Shown piece after piece: positions 57,286 through 64,000 of a stretch of 64,000 nucleotides of DNA. Made by a program: the position numbers and the translations under genes. The stretch spans positions 248,001 to 312,000 of the forward strand of contig NZ_JABCRE010000003.1 in assembly GCF_012972675.1 (NCBI RefSeq), given 5' to 3'. Position 1 is the first letter of the stretch; each line of letters opens with the position of its first letter. This DNA comes from Pontixanthobacter rizhaonensis. Its GTDB lineage: Bacteria; Pseudomonadota; Alphaproteobacteria; Sphingomonadales; Sphingomonadaceae. The notes under the pieces are model-generated. The model was given only the letters and a program-made list of their open reading frames with translations. It had not been told where the DNA came from and made no database searches.

Positions 57286-58377
57286 TTAGCGGACCCGCAT
57301 CGTGCTGCGCGCGATCCGCCAGACCAACGCCATCATCCCGCCATGATTGGCCCCGTCAAAGGTGGATCCGGTGCCAAGATGCTTTGCCAAGCGGCGATGC
57401 GCTTCGGGCAGTGAATGATACGGCATACTGGGCAACAAGTGGTGCAGCGCGTGATAGCGTAGCCCAACCGGTGCCCAAACCTCTGCCAAGAAGCCCGGCG
57501 GCGGAACATTCACTGAATCGAGATATTGCGCCGTCACCGTCATCGGTTCGCCTTCATTCTCCCACAAATGCGCCACCAGTGTGCGCAATTGGTTCAGAAC
57601 CGCAGTCAGAGAGAAAACCGCCAAAGCTACCAACAAAGGCTTCCAACCGAGCACAAAGATGCTGCCGATAAGGGCCCAAGACCACACCATGCCGAGCGCC
57701 TCTTGCCAGAATACGCGGCGCTTTAAATCACCTTCTGGCGGGCGGCGGCGGAAATCGGGGTTAATCGCCAATGCAGAGGCCCGTTCCCAGACCAGCTTGC
57801 GTATTGGCGGAAAAATTGCGCCCAGCGGAACAAGAATGCCAAACCGGATCAGCAATGCAGGCGGCGCCAGCAATGCAATCAACACAAAGGCAGGCAGCGA
57901 CCACGGCTTCATCAATGCAAGCGGCAAATATTCAGGATCCTCTGCCGTGCCGTAGCGCGTGCGGGCATGATGCAGCGTGTGAACGCCTTCATACATGTAA
58001 GAAGGGGTCAGCATCACCATACCGACAAGCACATTCCATGTGGTTCGGAAACCCGGCAATGCATTTTTGTGCAAATGCGAAATCTCATGGATGAACAGCA
58101 GCGCGCGGTAGAGCGACAAGGCAGCGACAATACCCATGAACACTGCCAGCGCTGTATTTTCCAGCAGAATGGCAGCGGCCAATGACCCATATCCAACCAC
58201 CGCAGAACCCAGCATATCAGTCCAGTATATCCCGGCGCGTGCTTCCGAAATGTCTTTGGTCAAGTCGCGCGCGGCGCGCAGCATTTCCTTGTCATCAGCG
58301 ATGGGCGAGCTGACCGGCTTGCCAGCTGCCGTGGCAGGGCCCGATCCGGTATCTATGGTGCGTTGTATGTTCATCAT
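57286..58377 (-). CDS. Fatty acid desaturase family membrane protein
   Basis: 363 residues with the three His boxes for a di-iron centre: HEISH (97-101), HTLHH (133-137) and HALHHLLPSMPYH (about 309-321), separated by membrane helices. Introduces double bonds or hydroxyls in acyl chains; a carotenoid or sphingolipid substrate cannot be excluded. A GGAAC-N17-GTT motif lies upstream. Convergent with the GNAT gene. Confidence 0.9.
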   Translation of the reverse strand: MMNIQRTIDTGSGPATAAGKPVSSPIADDKEMLRAARDLTKDISEARAGIYWTDMLGSAVVGYGSLAAAILLENTALAVFMGIVAALSLYRALLFIHEISHLHKNALPGFRTTWNVLVGMVMLTPSYMYEGVHTLHHARTRYGTAEDPEYLPLALMKPWSLPAFVLIALLAPPALLIRFGILVPLGAIFPPIRKLVWERASALAINPDFRRRPPEGDLKRRVFWQEALGMVWSWALIGSIFVLGWKPLLVALAVFSLTAVLNQLRTLVAHLWENEGEPMTVTAQYLDSVNVPPPGFLAEVWAPVGLRYHALHHLLPSMPYHSLPEAHRRLAKHLGTGSTFDGANHGGMMALVWRIARSTMRVR

Positions 58378-58416
58378 CTATTTCCAAGGGCCTATTAGCC
58401 GACTTTATCCTGTCAC

Positions 58417-58441
58417 AACAGCCCCAACCCGCCACGGTTCC
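58417..58441 (-). promoter_or_regulatory. Possible EcfG-type promoter of the desaturase gene
   Basis: Minus strand GGAAC (58441-58437), 16 bases, TGTT (58420-58417), one base off CGTT. It would start near 58409, 30 bases before the ATG. Confidence 0.4.
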
Positions 58442-58511
58442 TGAAGCCTGTTTCTTGACAAAGGCCAGTAAGCACAGACAGGGCTAATAGCAGCTGAACA
58501 GTGAGTAGCCC

Positions 58512-59669
58512 GTGACTGACAACACCATACATATCATGCCCGCAAATACTAAGGCAGAACGTGCTGCCTTTGTTGACCTCGGCCGAAAATTTGCCGCAGC
58601 GACACCAAACAGCGTGCCGCAGCTGCGTAGCGAACAACTGGAACTGGTTGATCCGGCCAAGAATCCATTCTTCGGGCACGCCCGCGTTCAGCTCTACATG
58701 GCCTTTCGCGGCGGTATCGCTGTTGGACGTATATCCGCCCATATTGATGAACTGGCTCTGGAACTGCCCCGCGAGCAAGGGATGGGACCTGGGACCGGTA
58801 TGTTCGGGTATTTTGACGCGGAGGACGAAGACGTCGGCAAAGCGCTGATGGCACAAGCGGAACAGTGGTTGCGCGATCAAGGCATGAACAGGGTGCTGGG
58901 GCCAATCAGTATGTCGATTTGGGAAGAACCCGGCCTGCTCACGCTGGGTCATGATCACCCGCCGATGATCATGATGGGCCACCATCCTGCCCATTATCAG
59001 GCATGGATTGAAGGCAATGAATACACCGTTGCCAAACGGCTTCTGACCTATGATCTGGAAGTTTCCAAAAAATTCCCCCCCATTGTCGAGCGCGTGGTCA
59101 AAGCCACCCAGCGTAACGGAAAAATCAAAATGCGCGCGGCAGATAAAAGCCGTTTTGCTGACGAGGTCCGGATAATCCTCGATATTTTGAACGACGCATG
59201 GTCCGATAATTGGGGCTTTGTGCCATTTACGGACCGAGAGATCGCCTATGCGGCCAAAAAACTGAAACCACTCGTCCATCCTGAACTGATCAAAATTGTC
59301 GAGTTGGAAGGAAGGCCTATCGCCTTCATTATTACGTTACCCAACGTGAATGATGTGCTGACCGAAATTAACGGGAAAATGCTGCCATTTGGCTGGCTGA
59401 AACTATTGAAATGGTCGCGAAAACCCGTGAATACCGGGATGCGGGTTCCGTTAATGGGTGTCTTGAAGGAATTTCATGGCAGCCGGATGGCAAGCCAATG
59501 CGCCTTCCTGATGATCGACGAAATACGCCGCAATGCCGATGAAGTCTTCAATTCCAGACACGGAGAAATCGGATGGATATTGGACGACAACCAGGGAATG
59601 GTCTCCATCGCCGACATGATTAACAGTAAAATCAATCGCGAATATCTGATCTACGAGAAATCGCTGTAA
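58512..59669 (+). CDS. GNAT-like conserved protein, 385 aa
   Basis: 385 residues with an acyltransferase-like core: FFGHARVQLYMAFRGGIAVGRISAHID, TGMFGYFDAEDEDVGKALMAQAEQWLRDQGMNRVLGPISMSIWEEPGLL, then a second half with FADEVRIILDILNDAWSDNWGFVPFTDREI. It matches a conserved proteobacterial family of unknown function often mis-named as a dATP pyrophosphohydrolase. Start GTG 58512. Its end lies just before the minus-strand sRNA terminator. Confidence 0.85.
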   Translation: MTDNTIHIMPANTKAERAAFVDLGRKFAAATPNSVPQLRSEQLELVDPAKNPFFGHARVQLYMAFRGGIAVGRISAHIDELALELPREQGMGPGTGMFGYFDAEDEDVGKALMAQAEQWLRDQGMNRVLGPISMSIWEEPGLLTLGHDHPPMIMMGHHPAHYQAWIEGNEYTVAKRLLTYDLEVSKKFPPIVERVVKATQRNGKIKMRAADKSRFADEVRIILDILNDAWSDNWGFVPFTDREIAYAAKKLKPLVHPELIKIVELEGRPIAFIITLPNVNDVLTEINGKMLPFGWLKLLKWSRKPVNTGMRVPLMGVLKEFHGSRMASQCAFLMIDEIRRNADEVFNSRHGEIGWILDDNQGMVSIADMINSKINREYLIYEKSL

Positions 59670-59675
59670 CCGCCC

Positions 59676-59717
59676 AAAATTAAAAGGCCTCCACTCCGGT
59701 TGCGGAGTGGAGGCCTT
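59676..59717 (-). terminator. Intrinsic terminator of the candidate sRNA
   Basis: A 13-bp stem GGCCTCCACTCCG / CGGAGTGGAGGCC with a CAAC loop; the T-rich tract TTTTAATTTT follows on the minus strand. The plus strand has only TT, so termination is mainly minus-strand, though it may also slow transcription leaving the 385-aa gene. Confidence 0.88.
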
Positions 59718-59766
59718 AGGATCATATCACCACCGCTTGGACGGGAGGGGGGTCTCGGCGGTGATA
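59676..59766 (-). ncRNA. Candidate GsrN-like stress-induced small RNA
   Basis: About 90 nt on the minus strand. It begins with hairpin TATCACCGCCG / CGGTGGTGATA (59766-59725), whose loop is C-rich (ACCCCCCTCCCGTCC), able to pair with Shine-Dalgarno-like purines. It ends with hairpin GGCCTCCACTCCG / CGGAGTGGAGGCC followed by TTTTAATTTT (to about 59676). The stem has a G-U pair on the minus strand where the plus strand would have an A-C mismatch, so the minus strand is the functional one. A GGAAC-N16-CATT promoter places the start at the first base of the hairpin. In Caulobacter, GsrN is a stress-sigma-dependent sRNA with a C-rich 5' loop; the homology is inferred. Confidence 0.72.
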
Positions 59767-59773
59767 CAAGATA

Positions 59774-59798
59774 AATGCTCACCCAGCCGGTCGGTTCC
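59774..59798 (-). promoter_or_regulatory. EcfG-type promoter of the candidate sRNA
   Basis: Minus strand GGAAC (59798-59794), 16 bases, CATT (59777-59774). The expected start, seven to eight bases on, coincides with the first base of the C-rich hairpin at 59766. Confidence 0.65.
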
Positions 59799-59938
59799 TG
59801 CCGAAAATAAAAAATCGTCAGAAAATCACTAAACCATTGATTTCATATGCGTAATTTCGATGATTTCTTGCATAGTCCAGCTTGGAATGCCAAAAATTCA
59901 CAAATGGCCCTCGGATAAAAATTACGTTTGCAAAAACC

Positions 59939-59963
59939 GGAACATTCAGGCCTTGTAACCGTT
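59939..59963 (+). promoter_or_regulatory. EcfG-type promoter of phyR
   Basis: GGAAC (59939-59943), 16 bases, CGTT (59960-59963), a full match to the alphaproteobacterial general stress promoter. About 50 bases before the leader end at the phyR ATG. Implies positive feedback on phyR. Confidence 0.85.
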
Positions 59964-60021
59964 AGTGCTGGTCTCGGATGTGTATGCGTCCATATTAGAA
60001 TTTGAATAGGGAACGTATTCC

Positions 60022-60816
60022 ATGTCGCTTGGTCAAGAAATCGCCCAACATCTCCCGTTTCTGCGCCGCTATGCAAGGGCGCTAACAGGCTCTCAACAAT
60101 CCGGGGACAGCTTCGTCAGCGCCACGCTGGAAGCTGCACTGGCAGATGATGCGCTCAAAGCGAGCCTGTCTGACGGGCGCGTGCCGTTATATGCAGCCTT
60201 CAACAAAGTCTGGTCGAGCGCATATCTGGAAGTTGAAGGCAGCGCAGGAACGGTGAGCGAGCACGAGGCAGCTGCGCAAGGACGGCTGCGTCAAGTTACG
60301 CCTCTGAACCGTCAGGCTCTTTTGCTGACCACATTGGAAGACTTCACCCTCGCAGAAGCCGCGCAGATCATGGATCTGGATCAAGACAATGTTCAGCGAC
60401 TGATCACTGAAGCTGTTTCAGAAATCGACAAAGAATCTGCAACACGCGTTCTGATTATCGAGGATGAGCCGCTCATCTCGATGCAATTGGAAGACCTCGT
60501 GACGGGCCTTGGCCACGAAGTGTGCGGCACCGCTGCAACCAGAACGCAGGCAACCGAACTCGCGGCATCAACAACACCGGGTCTTGTACTCGCTGATATC
60601 CAACTGGCCGATGGCTCATCCGGCCTCGATGCGGTCGATGATATCCTGCAAATGGGCAGCGTTCCGGTAATCTTTATTACAGCATATCCAGAGCGGTTGC
60701 TGACCGGCGACCGGCCCGAACCAACCTATCTCGTCACCAAGCCATTCCAAGAAGCAACGGTGCGAACCGCGATCAGCCAAGCTCTGTTCTTCGGATCGAG
60801 CAAGCCGCTAGACTAG
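60022..60816 (+). CDS. phyR: General stress response regulator PhyR
   Basis: 264 residues. Residues 1-135 form a sigma-factor-like (EcfG-mimic) domain without promoter contact (LPFLRRYARALTGSQQSGDSFV, LEDFTLAEAAQIMDLDQDNVQRLI); 141-262 is a receiver with acidic pocket E147/D148/E149, phospho-acceptor Asp192 in VLADIQLADG and Lys in VTKPFQ. Once phosphorylated it binds NepR and frees EcfG. It starts from an EcfG promoter. An AGGGAACG ribosome site precedes the ATG. Confidence 0.97.
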   Translation: MSLGQEIAQHLPFLRRYARALTGSQQSGDSFVSATLEAALADDALKASLSDGRVPLYAAFNKVWSSAYLEVEGSAGTVSEHEAAAQGRLRQVTPLNRQALLLTTLEDFTLAEAAQIMDLDQDNVQRLITEAVSEIDKESATRVLIIEDEPLISMQLEDLVTGLGHEVCGTAATRTQATELAASTTPGLVLADIQLADGSSGLDAVDDILQMGSVPVIFITAYPERLLTGDRPEPTYLVTKPFQEATVRTAISQALFFGSSKPLD

Positions 60817-60868
60817 CGTTCAATTAGACTAGCGCTCAATCGTGATTTTCATTGGGTACAGTACAGAT

Positions 60869-62527
60869 CTAGCCCGATTTGTGGGCACGGATCGCAAAAT
60901 CGCTAGGCTTGCGCAACGGCACGGTAAGCTTGCATTCGACACCAGACGGGTGGAAGTTTAGCTCGACCGGATTGCGCAGCTCATGCGCGACGATCTTTTC
61001 AATAAGATTGGTACCAAAACCGCAAACCCGTTCCTCAGACACAGTCGGCCCACCAGACTCACGCCATTCCAGCCGCGCCAATTCGTCACTGAGTTTCGCC
61101 CATGAAATATGAACGCTGCCGCCTGATTGGCTGAGCGCGCCATATTTCGCTGCATTGGTGGCAAGCTCGTGGATCGCAAGGCCGAGTGACAACGCATCGC
61201 TGGGCGCCAATTCGACTTCCGGGCCTTCCAGATTAAGAACATTGTCATGGTTTTTGGCATAGGGTGCCATCTCTGCGACGATCAAATCGCGGATTGGCGT
61301 CGTTCCCCAATCGGATTGGGTGAGCAAGTCATGCGTTGCCGATAGCGCCCGAATGCGCCCGTCCAAACTATCTGCAAAATCATCGAGAGACTTGGACCGG
61401 CGGCGCGTCAGGGCGATGATCGACAAGACGTTGGCCAGCGTATTTTTGACCCGGTGGTTCAGTTCTCTGGTCAAGGAATCCCTGATCGAACTCTGTTCTT
61501 TCAACCAAGCCAGTGAGGCATCGTCTTCAATTGCCTGACGCGTCAGCAAACGCACCACGATCATCAACAAGCTGCCCACCAAAATGCCGAATAGCAGCGT
61601 CAATATCGAAAGTTTAGAGAGAGAATAGCCGCGCGCTGACTCTACCTCCAGCACCATTTGCCGACTGGCGATGGTGACAGGTTCTGAAACTGTAACACCG
61701 GTGCGCTGGCGCGGCGCAATTTCGGCAAGCAAATTTCCTGGCGCATTGGGCCCGTCAAACAATCGCAAACCCTTATCGCCGCGTGTTTCCAATTCTAGTG
61801 CAGATGCCAGAAATTCGTTGGCATTGAACGGGCTGTAAACAAAACCTTTGGGTGGTTGTGCGGATCGGCCCTCAACGAATGTTGGCATATAGATAATAAA
61901 GCCCGCTTCGCTGCCTTCGCCCTCTTGCAGCAGAACCAGCTTACCGCTGGCGATTGGACGGTTGGTTTGCCGGGCAAGATCCATCGCTGCCCGCCGCACT
62001 GGTTCGGAATACATATCATAGCCGGTCGCTCTGCGGTTTCGTTCTGTGTCCGGCCGGAGGAGAGTGACCGGGACGACTGCCGACTGCCCTACCGCAACGT
62101 CAGGCAGAACCCGAATGCTCTCCCCAAACTGCGCTTCGTAATCCTGCTCAAATTGTTCGACCCCGGAAGCGGTCAGGCGTTTCGCCCAACCCAAACCATC
62201 TGCACCGCGATAATCGGAATCAAGCTGTATATTACTGACAAACCGGTCAAATAATTCCGGGGTGACATCTGCGTTGGTACTGAACAATGCGGCGCCGGCC
62301 CTGAGATAAGAGGCAGTCGTTCCGCCCCGCCTCTCCAAAGCCGAGGCAACTGCTTTCGCCCGTTCACGCAGCTCAGCATGTTCCTGCTGATGCTCCCCGC
62401 GCTCTATGGCGAAGACGCTTAGCCCGGTTATCGCCGCAATAAGCAGGAAAACAGCCGCCGGCAGGGCGCGCGGAAAGTCCATCATCAGGCGCCGCACACG
62501 GCGATCATGAGAGACTTGTTCTACCAC
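60869..62527 (-). CDS. HWE-family sensor histidine kinase with CHASE domain
   Basis: 552 residues. TM1 (about 18-38), periplasmic CHASE sensor (40-290, with GADGLGWAKRLTASG and YDMYSEPVRRAAMDLARQTNRPIASGKLVL), TM2 (about 300-325), then the kinase: phospho-acceptor His358 in ELNHRVKNTLANVLSI, HELATNAAKYGAL (N-box), the W-x-E of LEWRESGGP marking the HWE type, and GFGTNLIEKIV (G-box). Lying between phyR and nepR it is the likely PhyR kinase (PhyK-type). Start GTG 62527 with AAAGGG; a later ATG at 62485 is possible. Confidence 0.94.
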   Translation of the reverse strand: MVEQVSHDRRVRRLMMDFPRALPAAVFLLIAAITGLSVFAIERGEHQQEHAELRERAKAVASALERRGGTTASYLRAGAALFSTNADVTPELFDRFVSNIQLDSDYRGADGLGWAKRLTASGVEQFEQDYEAQFGESIRVLPDVAVGQSAVVPVTLLRPDTERNRRATGYDMYSEPVRRAAMDLARQTNRPIASGKLVLLQEGEGSEAGFIIYMPTFVEGRSAQPPKGFVYSPFNANEFLASALELETRGDKGLRLFDGPNAPGNLLAEIAPRQRTGVTVSEPVTIASRQMVLEVESARGYSLSKLSILTLLFGILVGSLLMIVVRLLTRQAIEDDASLAWLKEQSSIRDSLTRELNHRVKNTLANVLSIIALTRRRSKSLDDFADSLDGRIRALSATHDLLTQSDWGTTPIRDLIVAEMAPYAKNHDNVLNLEGPEVELAPSDALSLGLAIHELATNAAKYGALSQSGGSVHISWAKLSDELARLEWRESGGPTVSEERVCGFGTNLIEKIVAHELRNPVELNFHPSGVECKLTVPLRKPSDFAIRAHKSG

Positions 62528-62606
62528 ATTACCCTTTCTGCTATTTGCTATCTAATTCACACGCAGCCACTACAATGTTTGTGCAATCATTCAGTCGCTC
62601 CTAAAC

Positions 62607-62633
62607 GGAACCAAACACAGCGGGCTTCGTTCC
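62607..62633. promoter_or_regulatory. Interleaved divergent EcfG-type promoters (nepR-ecfG and kinase)
   Basis: Plus strand: GGAAC 62607-62611, 16 bases, CGTT 62628-62631, driving nepR-ecfG. Minus strand over the same bases: GGAAC 62633-62629, 16 bases, GGTT 62612-62609, driving the kinase. The two promoters occupy the same 27 bases. Confidence 0.75.
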
Positions 62634-62702
62634 CTTATTATACATCAATAGAAATCGCGGCAGATTGCGCCGCAAGCTAACCTAACTATTTGGCTGAAAT
62701 AC

Positions 62703-62873
62703 ATGAACGATAACGAAACCCCTAACCAGCGACATAACGCTGATGATGGCGACACCACTGTCGACCAGCCGGAGTGGGCTGACGGCCTACGCCAGCTCTA
62801 TGACTCAGTGGTCGACGAGCCCCTGCCGGACAGCTTTAAAGATCTGCTGTCTAAGCTCGACGACAAATCCTGA
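62703..62873 (+). CDS. nepR: Anti-sigma factor NepR
   Basis: 56 residues; too short for usual ORF lists. The core WADGLRQLYDSVVDEPLPDSFKDLLSKLD is the NepR signature (L-x-x-x-Y-x-x-x-x-x-E-P-x-P), two helices that hold EcfG inactive until phospho-PhyR takes NepR away. Its TGA overlaps the ecfG ATG (TGATG), so the pair is translated together. Promoter at 62607. Confidence 0.96.
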   Translation: MNDNETPNQRHNADDGDTTVDQPEWADGLRQLYDSVVDEPLPDSFKDLLSKLDDKS

Positions 62874-63481
62874 TGGAAAATAGTAAGCGCTCTGCTGCCG
62901 AAAAAGCAGATTTTAAACGGGAATTGACCGAAGTCGTTCCGCATTTGCGGGCGTTTGCTCGCGGCCTATGCGGCAGACCCGATATGGCGGATGATCTCGT
63001 CCAAGAAACCATGCTCAAAGCTTGGGCAGCACAGGAACGGTTTGAGCCAGGCACATCTATGCGTGCCTGGACATTTGTGATCCTGCGTAATGCATATTTG
63101 ACCGACATGCGCCGCAACCGGTTTCGCGGCGAGTATGACGAGGGTGTGGCCGAACGCATCTTGACTGCGCCCGCTGGTCAAGAGGAGCCTATCCACCTAT
63201 CCGATATGCACCGTGCGCTATTGACCCTGCCGCCGGAAAGGCGCGAGGCTCTCCTTCTGGTCGGAGCAGGCGGGTTTTCTTACGAGGAGGCGGCCAATAT
63301 TTGCGGTTGCGCAGTCGGCACCATAAAAAGCCGTGTCGGACGCGCGCGTGCGGCGCTCACCTCTATGCTGGAAGATGGCGACATTCCCCAGCGGTCCATC
63401 GGCGACGCACGGGCGCACCGGGCGATCTTGCAAGAATTGGACGATGTGGCAGCGGGCAAAGGTATAGCGACAAAAGTGTAA
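62873..63481 (+). CDS. ecfG: General stress ECF sigma factor EcfG
   Basis: 202 residues, ECF15-type sigma factor. Region 2: LRAFARGLCGRPDMADDLVQETMLKAWAAQERFEPGTSMRAWTFVILRNAYLTDMRRNRF; region 4: ALLTLPPERREALLLVGAGGFSYEEAANICGCAVGTIKSRVGRAR. Directs RNA polymerase to GGAAC-N16-CGTT promoters, such as those in this window. Last gene of the nepR-ecfG operon. Confidence 0.97.
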   Translation: MENSKRSAAEKADFKRELTEVVPHLRAFARGLCGRPDMADDLVQETMLKAWAAQERFEPGTSMRAWTFVILRNAYLTDMRRNRFRGEYDEGVAERILTAPAGQEEPIHLSDMHRALLTLPPERREALLLVGAGGFSYEEAANICGCAVGTIKSRVGRARAALTSMLEDGDIPQRSIGDARAHRAILQELDDVAAGKGIATKV

Positions 63482-63546
63482 CGGCCCGGCCGTAATACGA
63501 CTGCCTATCTTGCTCTGCAGCCCGATCATCGCCAAACAGTGTGGCG

Positions 63547-64000
63547 ATGGACAACCAAAACCCCAATGCCGCACCAAACGCAGAGTCCGACAAAGCTCTG
63601 GGCAGCAAGCGGCTGGCCTTCGCCCAGCAGGAATTGCGCCTGATTTCGGCGTTGGTGCTGCTGCTTGGTTTGGGGCTGTTCCTGGCTTTGCCATTTGTAC
63701 TGTCGATCGGGTCTGTAGTTTTCTTGCCGGTTACCACCGCCATCGTGCTGACGATCATATTGTCACCGTTGGCGGATAAGCTTTCCAGCTGGGGCGTGCC
63801 CAACGTTTTGGCGTCTTTATCGGCTTTGCTCATTTTCTTCGCAGTCTTGCTGCTGGCGCTAGCGTTGATCCTGCAACCGGCGGTTGAGCTGTTCGACAGC
63901 GTGCCCGCGATGGCGCAGCAAGTGGCCGACCGGTTCGGTGAATTGAAAGACGAGTTTGCGTGGATAGCGTTAGCCAATGAACAGCTATCGCTGCTTATGG
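63547..64000 (+). CDS. AI-2E family transporter (PerM-like), partial
   Basis: N-terminal 151 residues; the gene continues past the right edge. Polar start, then helices LRLISALVLLLGLGLFLALPFVLSIGSVVFLPVTTAIVLTIILSPLADKLSSWGVPNVLASLSALLIFFAVLLLALALIL, the two hairpins typical of AI-2E/PerM exporters (P-x-x-D-x-L-x-x-x-G-V-P). ATG 63547; a GTG six bases earlier is in frame. Follows ecfG by 65 bases. Confidence 0.85.
   Translation, partial: MDNQNPNAAPNAESDKALGSKRLAFAQQELRLISALVLLLGLGLFLALPFVLSIGSVVFLPVTTAIVLTIILSPLADKLSSWGVPNVLASLSALLIFFAVLLLALALILQPAVELFDSVPAMAQQVADRFGELKDEFAWIALANEQLSLLM

Noticed and set aside
59725-59766. Hairpin as part of a terminator for the plus-strand 385-aa gene
   Set aside because: It has no plus-strand T-tract and pairs better on the minus strand; the promoter upstream also points to the minus strand.
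60812-60840. Imperfect tandem duplication at the phyR 3' end (TAGACTAGCG-TCAAT)
   Set aside because: Probably local slippage; it includes the stop codon but does not alter the protein or form a terminator.

Overview
The window reads as a chromosomal segment of a Sphingomonadales alphaproteobacterium, most likely from the marine or freshwater Erythrobacteraceae/Sphingomonadaceae. This is an inference from gene content: a PhyR-NepR-EcfG general stress locus, a crtY-crtI-crtB carotenoid cluster, class I PHA synthase with a phasin, and several small families typical of sphingomonads. Gene density is high. No prophage, insertion sequence, CRISPR array or rRNA operon was seen. Three tRNA genes lie together at 44.9-45.6 kb.

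Layout. 0-10 kb: a truncated subtilase lipoprotein, dapD, a small stress-type operon (50-aa membrane protein plus a DUF2945 protein), a membrane dipeptidase, DoxX, SWIB and PEBP-like proteins, an S41 protease lipoprotein, a fasciclin lipoprotein, a cold-shock protein and a BLUF photoreceptor. 10-15.5 kb is the most accessory-like part: intergenic repeats, a toxin-antitoxin pair (Doc plus AbrB) whose antitoxin is interrupted by a palindromic insert, and an AT-rich class II Fic gene preceded by four copies of a TTATATACAA-type repeat. Then comes thiC under a TPP riboswitch. 15.5-28.4 kb: a DUF2235 hydrolase, an SRAP-like protein lacking its catalytic residues, the otsB-GH15-otsA trehalose operon, DUF885 and S9 peptidases, and a MipA/OmpV porin-like protein. 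28.4-36.4 kb: crtY-crtI-LOG-crtB, followed by a biotin-dependent acyl-CoA carboxylase. 36-45 kb: an efflux transporter, DinB, Nudix, 6-phosphogluconolactonase, Dps, PhoX-like, SDR and YeiH. 45-53.8 kb: tRNAs, thioesterase, enoyl-CoA hydratase, a four-gene unit ending in radC, an aminotransferase, PhaC and a histone-tailed phasin. 53.9-58.4 kb: clpS, lptF-lptG, GNAT and a fatty acid desaturase. 58.5-64 kb: a GNAT-like protein, then phyR, an HWE histidine kinase, nepR and ecfG, and a truncated AI-2E transporter.

The most interesting signal is the general stress response (GSR) layer. Promoters of the form GGAAC-N16-CGTT precede phyR, nepR-ecfG and, 31 kb away, mipA. Related GGAAC-N16 motifs with other -10 tetramers precede the kinase, the fasciclin gene, the 50-aa/DUF2945 operon and a desaturase. 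One of these motifs sits at the right distance before a 42-nt hairpin with a C-rich loop that is followed by an intrinsic terminator on the minus strand, divergent from phyR. I read this as a stress-induced small RNA of the Caulobacter GsrN type. It is not visible to ORF callers.

All identifications come from reading the sequence and recalling families. No database search was run, so exact substrates and subfamilies are often uncertain.
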